Source: Gluconobacter sp. Dm-62
Lineage (GTDB): Bacteria; Pseudomonadota; Alphaproteobacteria; Acetobacterales; Acetobacteraceae
Reading direction: 5' to 3'
NCBI RefSeq assembly: GCF_018256155.1
Contig: NZ_JAERLY010000001.1
Span: forward strand, 310,001 to 374,000
DNA: 64,000 nt
Shown: positions 45,474-54,645 of the stretch, one piece after another
Position numbering within the stretch: the first letter of the stretch is position 1
Layout: every line of letters begins with the position of its first letter
Notes under the pieces: model-generated
Seen by the model: the letters and a program-made list of their open reading frames with translations, nothing else
Database searches by the model: none
What the model was told of the DNA's origin: nothing
Program-made: the position numbers and the translations under genes

Positions 45474-47654
45474 ATGTCATCGCCCCTTGTCCGCCGGATC
45501 GATACCATCACAAAGCCACTCTCGCGCCGTCGTTTTATCGCTGCTGGAAGCCTGCTGCTGGCTTTCGCAAGCCAACGTCATGCCTATGGCGAGGAAAACT
45601 TTGCAAAAGAAACCGATCCACAATCATTCACCACACTAGGGGGCCTCGTCCGTATTGATTCTGACGGACTGATCACCTTGATTGTTCCGAACATTGAGAT
45701 GGGACAAGGCATCTTCACCGCAGAAGCGATGATGATCGCGGAAGAGCTAGAAGTTGAGCTGGACGCCGTCAAAGTCGTCACGGCTCTGCCTCAGGAGGTA
45801 ACGGGGGTTGCGCCCGAAATTCTGAGATCGCTTTCGACAGGGGGATCCCGCTCCATTCGCAAGGGTTGGGTTCCTCTCAGACAGGCAGGAGCCTGCGCAC
45901 GTCTGATGCTGATCGCAGCAGCTGCCGAACAATGGAACCTTCGCCCGGAGACATTGGTGGCAGAGAATGGTTCCGTGCGCGACAAGGCCGGAGTTCACCA
46001 TGCGACCTATGGCGCTCTCGTTCACGATGCCGCGCGACAGAATATTCCCGACCATGTTGCATTGAAATCACCTTCCGAATGGAAACTTATCGGACGCCCA
46101 GTCCCCCGCGTTGACATCCCCGCGAAGGTTAACGGAACAGCTGTCTTCGGAATTGACGTCCGCATCCCCGGAATGGCAACCGCTGCCGTCATAGGGCCTC
46201 CCACCTGGGGGGCAACCGTTCACCGCATTGACGCCACAGCGACAAAGGCAATCCCCGGCGTTCTGGACGTGATCGATATCTCGACACATGTTGCCGTGGT
46301 TGCAACCAGTTATTGGGCAGCAAAAAAAGGCCTTTCCGCACTCAAAATAAACTGGGCTCCGGGAGGCGGTCCCACCGTTTCCTCCAGTGATATCAGAGAG
46401 ATCATTCAGAACTCGGTACAGTCCGTTTCTGAAGTCGTCGCATGCGATGATCCGGGCACTGACGCTGCGCTCGAGCGCGGAAAACGCATAGAAAGCACAT
46501 ATGAGCTTCCCTTTCTCGCACACGCACCCATGGAACCGCTCAACGCAACCGTTCACGTGCGTCCCGACAGGTGCGACGTCTGGGTCGGAACCCAGGTACC
46601 AACACGAGCTCGCAAGGCCGTCTCAAAAGTTACGGGACTTCCTGAAGATAAAATTGCCATCCATAATCATATAATTGGCGGCAGCTTTGGTCGGCGACTT
46701 TCAACAGATTTCATAGAACAGGCTGCAAAGTTCGCCTGCCAAATCTCCCGGCCCGTCAAATTCATCTGGAGCCGGGAAGAAGATCTCCGTCAGGACCTGT
46801 TTCGTCCCGCGTATTTTGATCGAATTAAGGCATCTCTCGGCGAGGACGGCCTGCCGCTCGCCTGGTCTCATCAGATCACGGGACAATCCGTAGCCGACCG
46901 CTTCACCCCCGGAGGCCTCCCTGAAGGGAAGCTCGATTCAGATGCGGTCGCGGGCGCCATCGAGACTCCTTACACGATCCCCCATCAGCGCATTAGCTGG
47001 ATCAGGGCCCATACCCCTGTGCCCGTTGGCTGGTGGAGGGGCGTCGGCCCGGCTCACAATGTATATGTCGTCGAAAGTTTCATGGACGAGCTCGCCGCCG
47101 CAGTGAAGGCTGATCCGATCGATTACAGGCTACGACTTCTCGGAAATAATCCCAGATCAGTCACTGTATTGAAGAAAGCAGTGCTGGAAAGTGACTGGGC
47201 TTCCCCGCTTCCTGAAAACCATGGGCGTGGGGTCGCCCTTCACAATGCTTTCGGCTCTCACTGCGCAATCATAACCGAAATCTTTGTTCCGCCCGGGCAG
47301 GCGGTGACAATCCGAAAGGTAACAGCCGTCGTGGATTGTGGAGTGGCGATCAATAAAAATGGTCTGATCGCACAAATCGAAGGTGGAATTCTCTTTGGGT
47401 TTTCTGCGGCGCTTCATGGCGAAATCACAATTAAAAACAACGCCATAGAACAAAGTAATTTTCACAATTTCAGTTTGATGCGCATCAATGAGACTCCCGA
47501 AATAAATACATTTATTATCGATAGCCATGAAGACGCGGGAGGTATTGGCGAGGTGGGAACAACGGCAGCCTTTGCCTCTCTCGGCAATGCCCTGTTTGAT
47601 GCGACCGGGCAACGGCATCGATCTTATCCATTCCATCCCGCAAGCAAAAAATAA
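45474..47654 (+). CDS. Xanthine dehydrogenase-family molybdopterin-binding subunit (IorB-like), Tat-exported
   Basis: 726 residues. The N-terminal LSRRRFIAAGSLLLAFAS is a twin-arginine signal. The rest matches isoquinoline 1-oxidoreductase beta-type large subunits: IPNIEMGQG-type entry (VPNIEMGQGIFTAEAMMIAEELEV), IGRPVPRVDIPAKVNGTAVFGID, HAPMEPLNATVHV, WVGTQVPTRAR, GGSFGRR, PVGWWRGVGPAHNVYVVESFMDELA and the catalytic Glu693 in GGIGEVGTTA. It would oxidise an aldehyde or N-heterocycle in the periplasm. The partner [2Fe-2S] subunit is not in the window. The TonB receptor downstream may bring in its substrate or metal. Confidence 0.88.
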   Translation: MSSPLVRRIDTITKPLSRRRFIAAGSLLLAFASQRHAYGEENFAKETDPQSFTTLGGLVRIDSDGLITLIVPNIEMGQGIFTAEAMMIAEELEVELDAVKVVTALPQEVTGVAPEILRSLSTGGSRSIRKGWVPLRQAGACARLMLIAAAAEQWNLRPETLVAENGSVRDKAGVHHATYGALVHDAARQNIPDHVALKSPSEWKLIGRPVPRVDIPAKVNGTAVFGIDVRIPGMATAAVIGPPTWGATVHRIDATATKAIPGVLDVIDISTHVAVVATSYWAAKKGLSALKINWAPGGGPTVSSSDIREIIQNSVQSVSEVVACDDPGTDAALERGKRIESTYELPFLAHAPMEPLNATVHVRPDRCDVWVGTQVPTRARKAVSKVTGLPEDKIAIHNHIIGGSFGRRLSTDFIEQAAKFACQISRPVKFIWSREEDLRQDLFRPAYFDRIKASLGEDGLPLAWSHQITGQSVADRFTPGGLPEGKLDSDAVAGAIETPYTIPHQRISWIRAHTPVPVGWWRGVGPAHNVYVVESFMDELAAAVKADPIDYRLRLLGNNPRSVTVLKKAVLESDWASPLPENHGRGVALHNAFGSHCAIITEIFVPPGQAVTIRKVTAVVDCGVAINKNGLIAQIEGGILFGFSAALHGEITIKNNAIEQSNFHNFSLMRINETPEINTFIIDSHEDAGGIGEVGTTAAFASLGNALFDATGQRHRSYPFHPASKK

Positions 47655-47938
47655 AATTCTGAATGTTGCAGCTTAAAAGCCGAAGCCGGATTTTGCCAAT
47701 TATCAGGGATATTCCTTGCAACATCGCTACAGGCGAGCAAACTGCAAAACCTTCTTATTTTTTTATCGTACCAATATCATTAAATCACCAGTTTTTGAGA
47801 AATTTCCGCATGCCTGGAGCCGAATAACCCTCGATATTTCTGGCAGATACGTCAAACAACATATATCTATATCAAAACGAAACCCTCAGAGTGAACACAG
47901 TCATACAAAGCGTTATCCAGATGCTTCAAGGAGCCAAC

Positions 47939-50449
47939 ATGGCAGTGATCTCTTCGCAAAAGCTGCGCCTGCTCTGCGCCACTGCGCTCGTCGGATGCGC
48001 AGTAACTCCAGCTTCTCATTACGCCAAGGCCGCGGCGCCTCAACCTGTTTTGCAACCCGAGGCCAAAAAGCAGCAGTCAAGCACCAATAAGGGAAAAGCT
48101 GCGGAGAAGACGCCCGGCACTGCAACGTCCACGACACAGGTATCTACCAAGGCCAGATCGATCGAAGCGGCATCCGACGAATCAATTGTCGTAACATCCA
48201 GCCGTCGCGCCACCAGCGTGCAGAACGCCCCGACGAACATCACTGCCATCAGTGCCGAAACCATCAAGAGCGAACGGCTGGACGATATCAAGTCCCTAGC
48301 CGCACTTCTGCCTGGTGTAACAGTCGTCAATTCCGGCCCGAACGGTGCAGGGACAATCGTCATGCGAGGTATTTCTACAAGCGGAACCAGCACCAACGGT
48401 GTATTCAAGAACAATGCAGTTGGTGTCTATATTGGTGAAGTGCCAATGTATCTTGACTTTATGTTGCTCGACATCAATAGAGTTGAGTCTCTACAGGGAC
48501 CGCAGGGAACACTTTTCGGTCTGGGAACACTGGGCGGAACAATCCGCTATATGCCCAACCGTCCCAACACGGACAAATACTCCATTTCAGTTCATGGACG
48601 TGTCTTCGGTCAGTACCATTCTACGTCGCCTGGTGGAGATGAAGACGTCACAATCAATCTGCCCATCTGGAAAGATCACATCGCATTCCGTTCTGTCACC
48701 GGATATTATGACGACCCGGGCTACATTGATTATGATTATGTTCTTCGCAAGCCAGGCGTTTCCAATCCGCAGCCCGCCGGCCCCAACAGCTTTGGAAACT
48801 CGGCGCAGCAGGCAGAAAATTTCAGCACGCATAGCGGTGTGAATTTCAATCACACTCTGACAACGCGCAATCAGCTGATGCTAAAATATAATGACGACTT
48901 AAAGATGTACCTGACGTATGCCCATCAAGAAACAAAGACTGATGGGCGATCTGCCACAGGTGCCGGCGTCATGAACACAGGAAACTGGGACGGCCCATGG
49001 CGTTATCTGGAACCGGTCGACAGAAGTGGCGATCTCTATAGCGCTGAAGTCTACGCCAATCTCTTTCATATCGCACAATTCGTTAGCACGACCGCATTTA
49101 CACATCAGGTTATCGACACAAAATACGATAACACCGATCTGCTGCTCGATCTGGACTACGGATATCAGGCCTTTCCACAGTTCTCGTCATGGAATACTTC
49201 ACATGACGATTACCGGCAGTTCAATCAGGAGCTGCGGCTGGTATCGACACATAAGGGCCCCTTCAGCTGGGTAGTCGGCGGATTTTATAACAAATTCAAC
49301 ACGAATACAGTCTATCGCGAACACGTTCCAGGCTTCTCGGAATGGGGCGTCGCAAATGGTTTTGGAAATGTTTACCGGCCTGACGAGCTGGAATACGCAT
49401 CACGCGTTGAAACAGAAACCGCCGAACGTGCCCTATATAGTGAAGGTACGTTACACCTAACGAAAGACCTTCAGATTACAGGCGGCATTCGGTATTTTGA
49501 CTACGATGCCTCAAATAGCGGCGGATCAGGTCTTCCGCTCTACCAGACTTACCCCGACATTAAGCTATCGAACGCTGGAGGAGGAACGGGCTCAAATGGC
49601 ATCGTCTGGAAAGCAAATGCATCCTATCGCTTCAATCCGCAATTGATGACATACATCACCTATAGCACGGGATATCGGGTAGGCGGATACAATCGGGTCG
49701 CGCCCTGCATTCTCCCGCTCAACACATCAGTACAGAACATCTGCGCCCTTTCCAACGAAATCAGCTATAAGCCCGACACTACTCGTAATATTGAACTCGG
49801 ATTCAGAGGAAATCTATTCCACAACAGATTTGTCTTTTCGATCGACGGCTATCATATCGACTGGCTCAACGTACAGGTTCCAAGCCAAACAGTTTATGGG
49901 GCTGTCGGGATCACGACGAACGGCGGAAGGGCGGTGTCGAATGGCTTCGAATTCTCAGGATCTCTCCGGATTACGCGTCAGTTGCACCTCACCGCCAACT
50001 ATGCGTATGTCGACGCTCATCTGACGGAGGGAGTTGCCAATCTTGTGAATGGCGTCGCAAATGCTTACGCCGGCGATCGTCTACCGGGTTCTATGAAAAA
50101 TTCGGGTTCGATTACTGCGACATACATTCTACCACTCGATAACAACCGCAGTGTGAGATTTAACTGGATGGCGGCGTATTCTGGTTCCATTTATTCTACG
50201 GTTGGTCTTCACGATTACGGAACTCGCATCCCGAGTTACGTTACCCACCGCGCTTCAATCAGCTATCGCGCAGGAAAATGGAATGCCTCATTTTTCGTAA
50301 ACAATATCTTCAACCAGAGGGCCATAACCGCGGTTAGCAACCAGAGCAACACACTCAACCAACAGGTAACAGGTGTGACCGAACGTTATTACGCAGAAAG
50401 TATTCTTGCCCCACGGGTCATCGGCGCAGAAGCGACTGTTAATTTCTAA
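47939..50449 (+). CDS. TonB-dependent outer-membrane receptor
   Basis: 836 residues from the ATG at 47939, which has AAGGAG 5 nt upstream; the frame opens 48 nt earlier. A signal peptide (RLLCATALVGCAVTPASHYAKAAA) precedes the plug domain (about 90-230: SIVVTSSRRATSVQNAPTNITAIS, MRGISTSGTS, VYIGEVPMYLDF, VESLQGPQGTLFGLGTLGGTIRY) and a barrel ending VIGAEATVNF with terminal Phe. The plug is of the siderophore/sucrose-type FecA/CirA-like group. The DUF1636 and molybdenum enzyme genes upstream and a beta-propeller lipoprotein downstream suggest one functional set; the ligand is unknown. Confidence 0.92.
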   Translation: MAVISSQKLRLLCATALVGCAVTPASHYAKAAAPQPVLQPEAKKQQSSTNKGKAAEKTPGTATSTTQVSTKARSIEAASDESIVVTSSRRATSVQNAPTNITAISAETIKSERLDDIKSLAALLPGVTVVNSGPNGAGTIVMRGISTSGTSTNGVFKNNAVGVYIGEVPMYLDFMLLDINRVESLQGPQGTLFGLGTLGGTIRYMPNRPNTDKYSISVHGRVFGQYHSTSPGGDEDVTINLPIWKDHIAFRSVTGYYDDPGYIDYDYVLRKPGVSNPQPAGPNSFGNSAQQAENFSTHSGVNFNHTLTTRNQLMLKYNDDLKMYLTYAHQETKTDGRSATGAGVMNTGNWDGPWRYLEPVDRSGDLYSAEVYANLFHIAQFVSTTAFTHQVIDTKYDNTDLLLDLDYGYQAFPQFSSWNTSHDDYRQFNQELRLVSTHKGPFSWVVGGFYNKFNTNTVYREHVPGFSEWGVANGFGNVYRPDELEYASRVETETAERALYSEGTLHLTKDLQITGGIRYFDYDASNSGGSGLPLYQTYPDIKLSNAGGGTGSNGIVWKANASYRFNPQLMTYITYSTGYRVGGYNRVAPCILPLNTSVQNICALSNEISYKPDTTRNIELGFRGNLFHNRFVFSIDGYHIDWLNVQVPSQTVYGAVGITTNGGRAVSNGFEFSGSLRITRQLHLTANYAYVDAHLTEGVANLVNGVANAYAGDRLPGSMKNSGSITATYILPLDNNRSVRFNWMAAYSGSIYSTVGLHDYGTRIPSYVTHRASISYRAGKWNASFFVNNIFNQRAITAVSNQSNTLNQQVTGVTERYYAESILAPRVIGAEATVNF

Positions 50450-50462
50450 ATTTTTTAAATTC

Positions 50463-50496
50463 TTGTGTGCATTCATCTATCGATGAGTGCACACAA
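50463..50496 (+). terminator. Hairpin terminator after the second TonB receptor gene
   Basis: TTGTGTGCATTCATC (50463-50477) pairs with GATGAGTGCACACAA (50482-50496), one mismatch in 15 bp, loop TATC. A T-rich stretch lies before it but not directly after, so it may work in both directions or slow rather than stop transcription. Confidence 0.65.
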
Positions 50497-50583
50497 CATT
50501 CATCGGACGAAATTTTTAATGAAATTAACAATTCACATGAATTGTAATAACAGTAACAGCATATCAGGTAGGTTAAAACAGCA

Positions 50584-51534
50584 ATGACTATGCGTCTGTT
50601 TTATTGGACAAAGTCAGTCGCACTGACGAGCGGCTTTATTGTTCTTCTGGCGGGATGTGCGGTACAAATCCCGGAAAGACCCAAAGAACACGTGCAAACT
50701 GTTCCCGGATTTGCAGATTTTATCGCGATAGACGATGCGACAGTCTGGGTAACAAATAAAGGCCGAGTTGAGCACTGGTCTCGCAACGGTAAACTTTCAG
50801 AAGTCGCTATGCATCATCCATGCGGCGCCATGGCCATCGGTTTTGGCGCTCTCTGGGTCGCCGACTGCGCCGATCTGACACTTAACCGCATCGACCTCAA
50901 GACTCAAAAACTGTCGGCCACTATAAAAACCGGCATCGCCAATCCTCGAGGGGAAACAAATGTTGTTATTGGAGACGGCTCTGTATGGGTAGCAAGCGAC
51001 AAGAGTGGGTTAATTACACGCGTTGACCCACATGACAACAGAATTTCTTCAATCATCCACGTCGATGCCGATACATACTACCTCTCTTTCGGCTTGAATT
51101 TTCTCTGGGCCACAACGCCCACTGGGCGAGAGCTTGAAAAAATTAATCCCAAAACCAACGAATTAGTGCACAGAACTGCTCTTGGAGGAGATCCCGGTTT
51201 TCTGGTTGCAGGCGAAAATGCAGTATGGGTTCAGGAACAGGCTGATGGAACAGTTGCACGTGTCGCTCCCGACACAGGTAACGTAACCGGCCGCGTTAAA
51301 GTGTCAGAGACCCTGAAATACGGGGATATTGATGCCGGTGGAGGCAACATCTGGCTTCGTACGACGACAGGACAAACCTATGTTGTAATCAATCCTGGCA
51401 ATTTAAGCATTCTTGCGAAAGTCGGAAAGGAAAGTGGTAGCGGCGCGTTACGCTACACGACTTCAGGAATATGGACGACTTCACATGATGTACATACATT
51501 ATCCTGGTGGTCTCCAGCTGTTTCACGCCCTTAA
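50584..51534 (+). CDS. Beta-propeller lipoprotein (YncE/Vgb-like)
   Basis: 316 residues. The N-terminus has a lipoprotein signal with lipobox LLAGC (Cys about 25). The mature protein is built of repeats such as GALWVADCADLTLNRID, GSVWVASDKSGLITRVDP, NFLWATTPTGRELEKINP and NAVWVQEQADGTVARVAP, each with the W-V/T-x-R/K-I-D-P pattern of a propeller blade of the Vgb lyase/YVTN type. It is probably a periplasmic ligand-binding or scaffold protein. It follows the TonB receptor gene, as YncE follows YncD in E. coli. Confidence 0.8.
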   Translation: MTMRLFYWTKSVALTSGFIVLLAGCAVQIPERPKEHVQTVPGFADFIAIDDATVWVTNKGRVEHWSRNGKLSEVAMHHPCGAMAIGFGALWVADCADLTLNRIDLKTQKLSATIKTGIANPRGETNVVIGDGSVWVASDKSGLITRVDPHDNRISSIIHVDADTYYLSFGLNFLWATTPTGRELEKINPKTNELVHRTALGGDPGFLVAGENAVWVQEQADGTVARVAPDTGNVTGRVKVSETLKYGDIDAGGGNIWLRTTTGQTYVVINPGNLSILAKVGKESGSGALRYTTSGIWTTSHDVHTLSWWSPAVSRP

Positions 51535-51681
51535 CCATACTGGTTAAACCACTAACTGCAGATCAAGTATCTCACCTGAATAACAACCCTGCGCTTTCTA
51601 GCGAGGCATACCTTATATTTTTCAACCTTGTTGGTAAAAAGCAGCATTTTGTATGTCGCTACATAAACAGGAATATGTTTT

Positions 51682-52428
51682 GTGAACAAACTTGCGGGAA
51701 AAGTAGCAATTGTAACAGGTGGGTCTAAGGGAATTGGCTCAGGGATTGCCCGAGCATTAGCGGCAGCTGGGGCTGCAGTTATCGTGAACTATGCTTCGAG
51801 CAAACCCGAGGCAGATGCCGTTGTGGCCACTATTACCGACACAGGCGGAAAGGCGCTCGCAATACAGGGTGATGTGTCATGTCGGACGGACGCTGGAGCC
51901 ATCGTCACAAGCGCCATTAACACGTTCGGTAGATTGGATATCCTAGTAAACAACTCTGGCATTTACGAATTCGGACCGATTAGCGACATCACCGATGAGC
52001 ATTTCCACCGACAATTCAATATAAACGTTCTGGGACTCATTCATATGACCCAGGCAGCCGTTCCTCACCTCGGAAAAGGGAGCAGTATTATCAATATCAG
52101 CTCGGTATGCTCTCACGTCACACCGCCTAATGCCACAGTTTACGTCGGCACAAAGGGCGCTGTGGACGCAATCACTGGGGCACTCGCAAAAGAACTTGGC
52201 CCAAAACAGATCCGGGTTAATGCCATCAATCCAGGCTTAACAAAAACAGAGGGAACTCATTCGGCAGACATGATAGCAGCTGACAGGGAACTTGCTGTGA
52301 TTGCGCAGACACCACTCCAACGTGTTGGTGAGGTGTCTGACATTGCCCCGATCGCAGTCTTCTTGGCGTCCGATGATGCTCGTTGGCTAACCGGGGAAAT
52401 TCTCATCGCTGCTGGTGGCCTTCACTGA
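51682..52428 (+). CDS. Short-chain dehydrogenase/reductase
   Basis: 248 residues: KVAIVTGGSKGIGSGIARAL (7-26), VNNSGIYEFG, catalytic Ser in INISSVCSH, and YVGTKGAVDAITGALAKELG holding Tyr/Lys in YxGTK form. GEILIAAGGLH closes the protein, with the penultimate glycines typical of SDRs. Of the 3-oxoacyl-ACP-reductase-like type; substrate unknown. The start is a GTG, with CAGGAA about 11 nt upstream. It comes 147 bp after the propeller gene on the same strand. Confidence 0.88.
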   Translation: MNKLAGKVAIVTGGSKGIGSGIARALAAAGAAVIVNYASSKPEADAVVATITDTGGKALAIQGDVSCRTDAGAIVTSAINTFGRLDILVNNSGIYEFGPISDITDEHFHRQFNINVLGLIHMTQAAVPHLGKGSSIINISSVCSHVTPPNATVYVGTKGAVDAITGALAKELGPKQIRVNAINPGLTKTEGTHSADMIAADRELAVIAQTPLQRVGEVSDIAPIAVFLASDDARWLTGEILIAAGGLH

Positions 52429-52459
52429 AAACCATGAATGCCATTGGTCGTATCAAGCT

Positions 52460-52665
52460 GGTACGGGCTTTCTCATTTATTGAATATACCAACAAGGCTA
52501 GTGGTGTATACTTCCGGCTTGGATAATACAGATTATAGCCGAAGAACGTTGGATACCAATCTTCCAGCATCTGTGTCAGTCTATTAGACTTGACCTGCAA
52601 TGCCACAGCACCTTCGTGAAGATAAGTCTCCCTGTCACGTCGCGCATCGTAACTGCGGGCAGGCC
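52460..52665 (-). pseudogene. C-terminal fragment of a LysR-family gene
   Basis: The minus strand encodes RLTQMLEDWYPTFFGYNLYY followed by PSRKYTPLALLV, which matches the end of LysR proteins of the DmlR/CrgA group (usually LEDWCPPFPGYxLYYPSRR). The preceding part (VTGRLIF-like) is in another frame, and nothing upstream is preserved. It is a remnant left between the SDR gene and the frameshifted SDR gene. Confidence 0.7.
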
Positions 52666-52743
52666 GACCATTCAGCGCGGAAATCGTTAACGATTGACAC
52701 GCTAATTCCCGCTGGTCAGCCGCTCCCTCAATTAGGCGCGCGT

Positions 52744-53476
52744 TCAGATGGCCGAGAAGCCGCCGTCGACGGACAACTCCACCCCATTCACGAAGCTGGA
52801 TTCATCTGAAGCCAGAAACAGCGCAGCTGCCGCGACTTCCTCGGGAAGGCCCATCGTTCCCCGCGGGATCAGGGATTCGAACATCCGCTTCGCCTCCTCG
52901 GTCAGAACCTGGTCCTGCATCGGGGTGGCGATCGGCCCCGGATGCAGCACGTTTACCCGGATGTTCCGGCCCTTTAATTCGTTCAGCCACCCGCGCGCGA
53001 AGGCGTGCAGTGTCGCCTTGCTCGCCGCATACACGCTGTAACCAGGAAAACCTTTGATCGACGCAACCGACCCCGTCATGAAGATTGACCCACCGTCGTT
53101 GAACAGCGGCAAGGCCTTCTGGACCGTGAACAGCGTGCCCCGCGCATTCAGGTTGAAGGTCGTATCGAAGTGCCGCTCGGTAATCTCGCCCATCGGGAGG
53201 GCTTCGCCTGTGCCGGCGCTTGCGTACAGGACGTCGATCCTGCCTTTTTCCCGCTTGACCGTATCGAACAAGCGGTCGAGGTCGTCGAGATTGGCCGCGT
53301 CGCCGCGCACGCCGGTCACGTTCCGGCCGATCAGCCTGACGGCCTCGTCCAGCATCCCCTGCTTCCGCCCCGTGATGAACACATAGGCGCCTTCTTCAAC
53401 GAAACGCTTGACTTGCCAGCGCCAGGCCGCTTGATCCGCCTGTGATGACGGCAACCTTGCCTTCGAGTTTTCCCAT
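52744..53476 (-). pseudogene. Short-chain dehydrogenase gene with an N-terminal frameshift
   Basis: From ATG 53476, preceded by GAAGGA, the frame gives MGKLEGKVAVITGGSSGLAL and then ends in TGA after QAFR. The rest (KRFVEEGAYVFITGRKQ, YASAGTGEALPMGEI, MTGSVASIKGF with the Ser, YAASKATLHAFARGW with Tyr/Lys, VLHPGPIATPM) lies in a second frame to the stop at 52744. A loss of two bases near 53415 accounts for this. Otherwise the protein would be a normal 243-residue SDR. It is divergent from the LysR gene at 53752. Confidence 0.85.
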
Positions 53477-53726
53477 GACTTTTTCCTTCAGACTTCATCG
53501 TTGATCGTTCGGGGAGGGTCCCGAGAGTCTCAACATGGGTCCGCTGGAGTGAGGCGTTGAGTGCGAAAACGCGCATATCGGTGGTGCGAAATCGATCCGG
53601 GCAGTAGATCAATCTTGGGCGAACGATCGGTAATGGCCACTTGAAAGCTGAGGAAAACTGCCCGCTACATGCTATGAAGACGGCTCATCAAGGCGCACGA
53701 TGTGGTAGATATGGACTTTGGAGGGC

Positions 53727-53740
53727 GCACCGTACGGTGC
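53727..53740. promoter_or_regulatory. Perfect 14-bp palindrome before the LysR start
   Basis: GCACCGTACGGTGC is fully symmetric and lies 11 nt before the LysR ATG, in the region divergent to the SDR gene. It is a good candidate operator; the binding protein is inferred to be the LysR product itself. Confidence 0.5.
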
Positions 53741-53751
53741 CGGAGTGCACC

Positions 53752-54645
53752 ATGATCGATTGGGACGATGTTCGCTATTTCCTGGCCGTCGCGCGCAGAG
53801 GCTCGGTACGTTCTGCCTCCGAGCATCTGGGGGTAAACCATTCAACTGTACTGCGGCGGATCGCTCAGCTTGAGGAACAACTCGGGACGCACATGTTCGA
53901 AAAGCTGCCTACGGGCTATCGCCTGACGGCAGCGGGCGAAGAGATCCTCGAGTTCGCGAACCAGATGGAAGCCTCGTTGCGCCAATTGGAGACACGTGTT
54001 TTCGGTCGCGACCAGAGCGTACGCGGGCTTTTACGCGTGACACTGCCTCCGTTCCTCTCAACACATCTGCTGATGCCGGATCTTGCCGATTTTGCCCGCA
54101 TGTATCCAGACATTGAGATGGAGATCCTACCTACCGGCGCGGTCGCGAACCTGACGAACCGGGAAGCCGACGTCGCGATCCGTATCGTACTGAACCGGGA
54201 AACACTGCCGCCCAATCTTCACGGCCTTCCAGGGCCCGAATTGTCCAGCGCCATCTATATGTCGCGCGCTCACCTGACCGCGTGGCATGCCGGCATGGCC
54301 GATCCTCTCCGCTGGATCGTCACAAACACCGATGGACTTCCGGGCTGGGCCCGCGAAGGAAAGATTCATACAAAAGGTGTTCCGTTCAGGACACCGGACG
54401 CTGAGACGCAGATCATCGCAACGCGGCAAGGGATCGGGATGACGAAACTGCCGTGCTTTGTCGGCGACGTCGACCCACTGCTAGTAAGGGTGCCCGGCAC
54501 CGACCTGCACGGGCATGGAACACTCTGGCTTCTCACGCAGGGGGAGACACGCCGGACGAAGCGCGTGCGGCTCTTCACCGAATTCATATCCCGCAGGCTG
54601 GCCTCACACGCGCCACTTCTCGCGGGGAGTATCTCTATCGCGTGA
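53752..54645 (+). CDS. LysR-family transcriptional regulator
   Basis: About 297 residues: IDWDDVRYFLAVARRGSVRSASEHLGVNHSTVLRRIAQLEEQLG is a typical LysR helix-turn-helix (residues 2-45), followed by RLTAAGEEILEFA and an effector domain to the end. The ATG at 53752 is chosen since MIDWDDVRYF is the usual start; the frame opens 111 nt earlier without support. Its 3' end overlaps the convergent FAD-monooxygenase gene by 11 bp. Probably controls the divergent SDR gene, which is now frameshifted. Confidence 0.88.
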   Translation: MIDWDDVRYFLAVARRGSVRSASEHLGVNHSTVLRRIAQLEEQLGTHMFEKLPTGYRLTAAGEEILEFANQMEASLRQLETRVFGRDQSVRGLLRVTLPPFLSTHLLMPDLADFARMYPDIEMEILPTGAVANLTNREADVAIRIVLNRETLPPNLHGLPGPELSSAIYMSRAHLTAWHAGMADPLRWIVTNTDGLPGWAREGKIHTKGVPFRTPDAETQIIATRQGIGMTKLPCFVGDVDPLLVRVPGTDLHGHGTLWLLTQGETRRTKRVRLFTEFISRRLASHAPLLAGSISIA

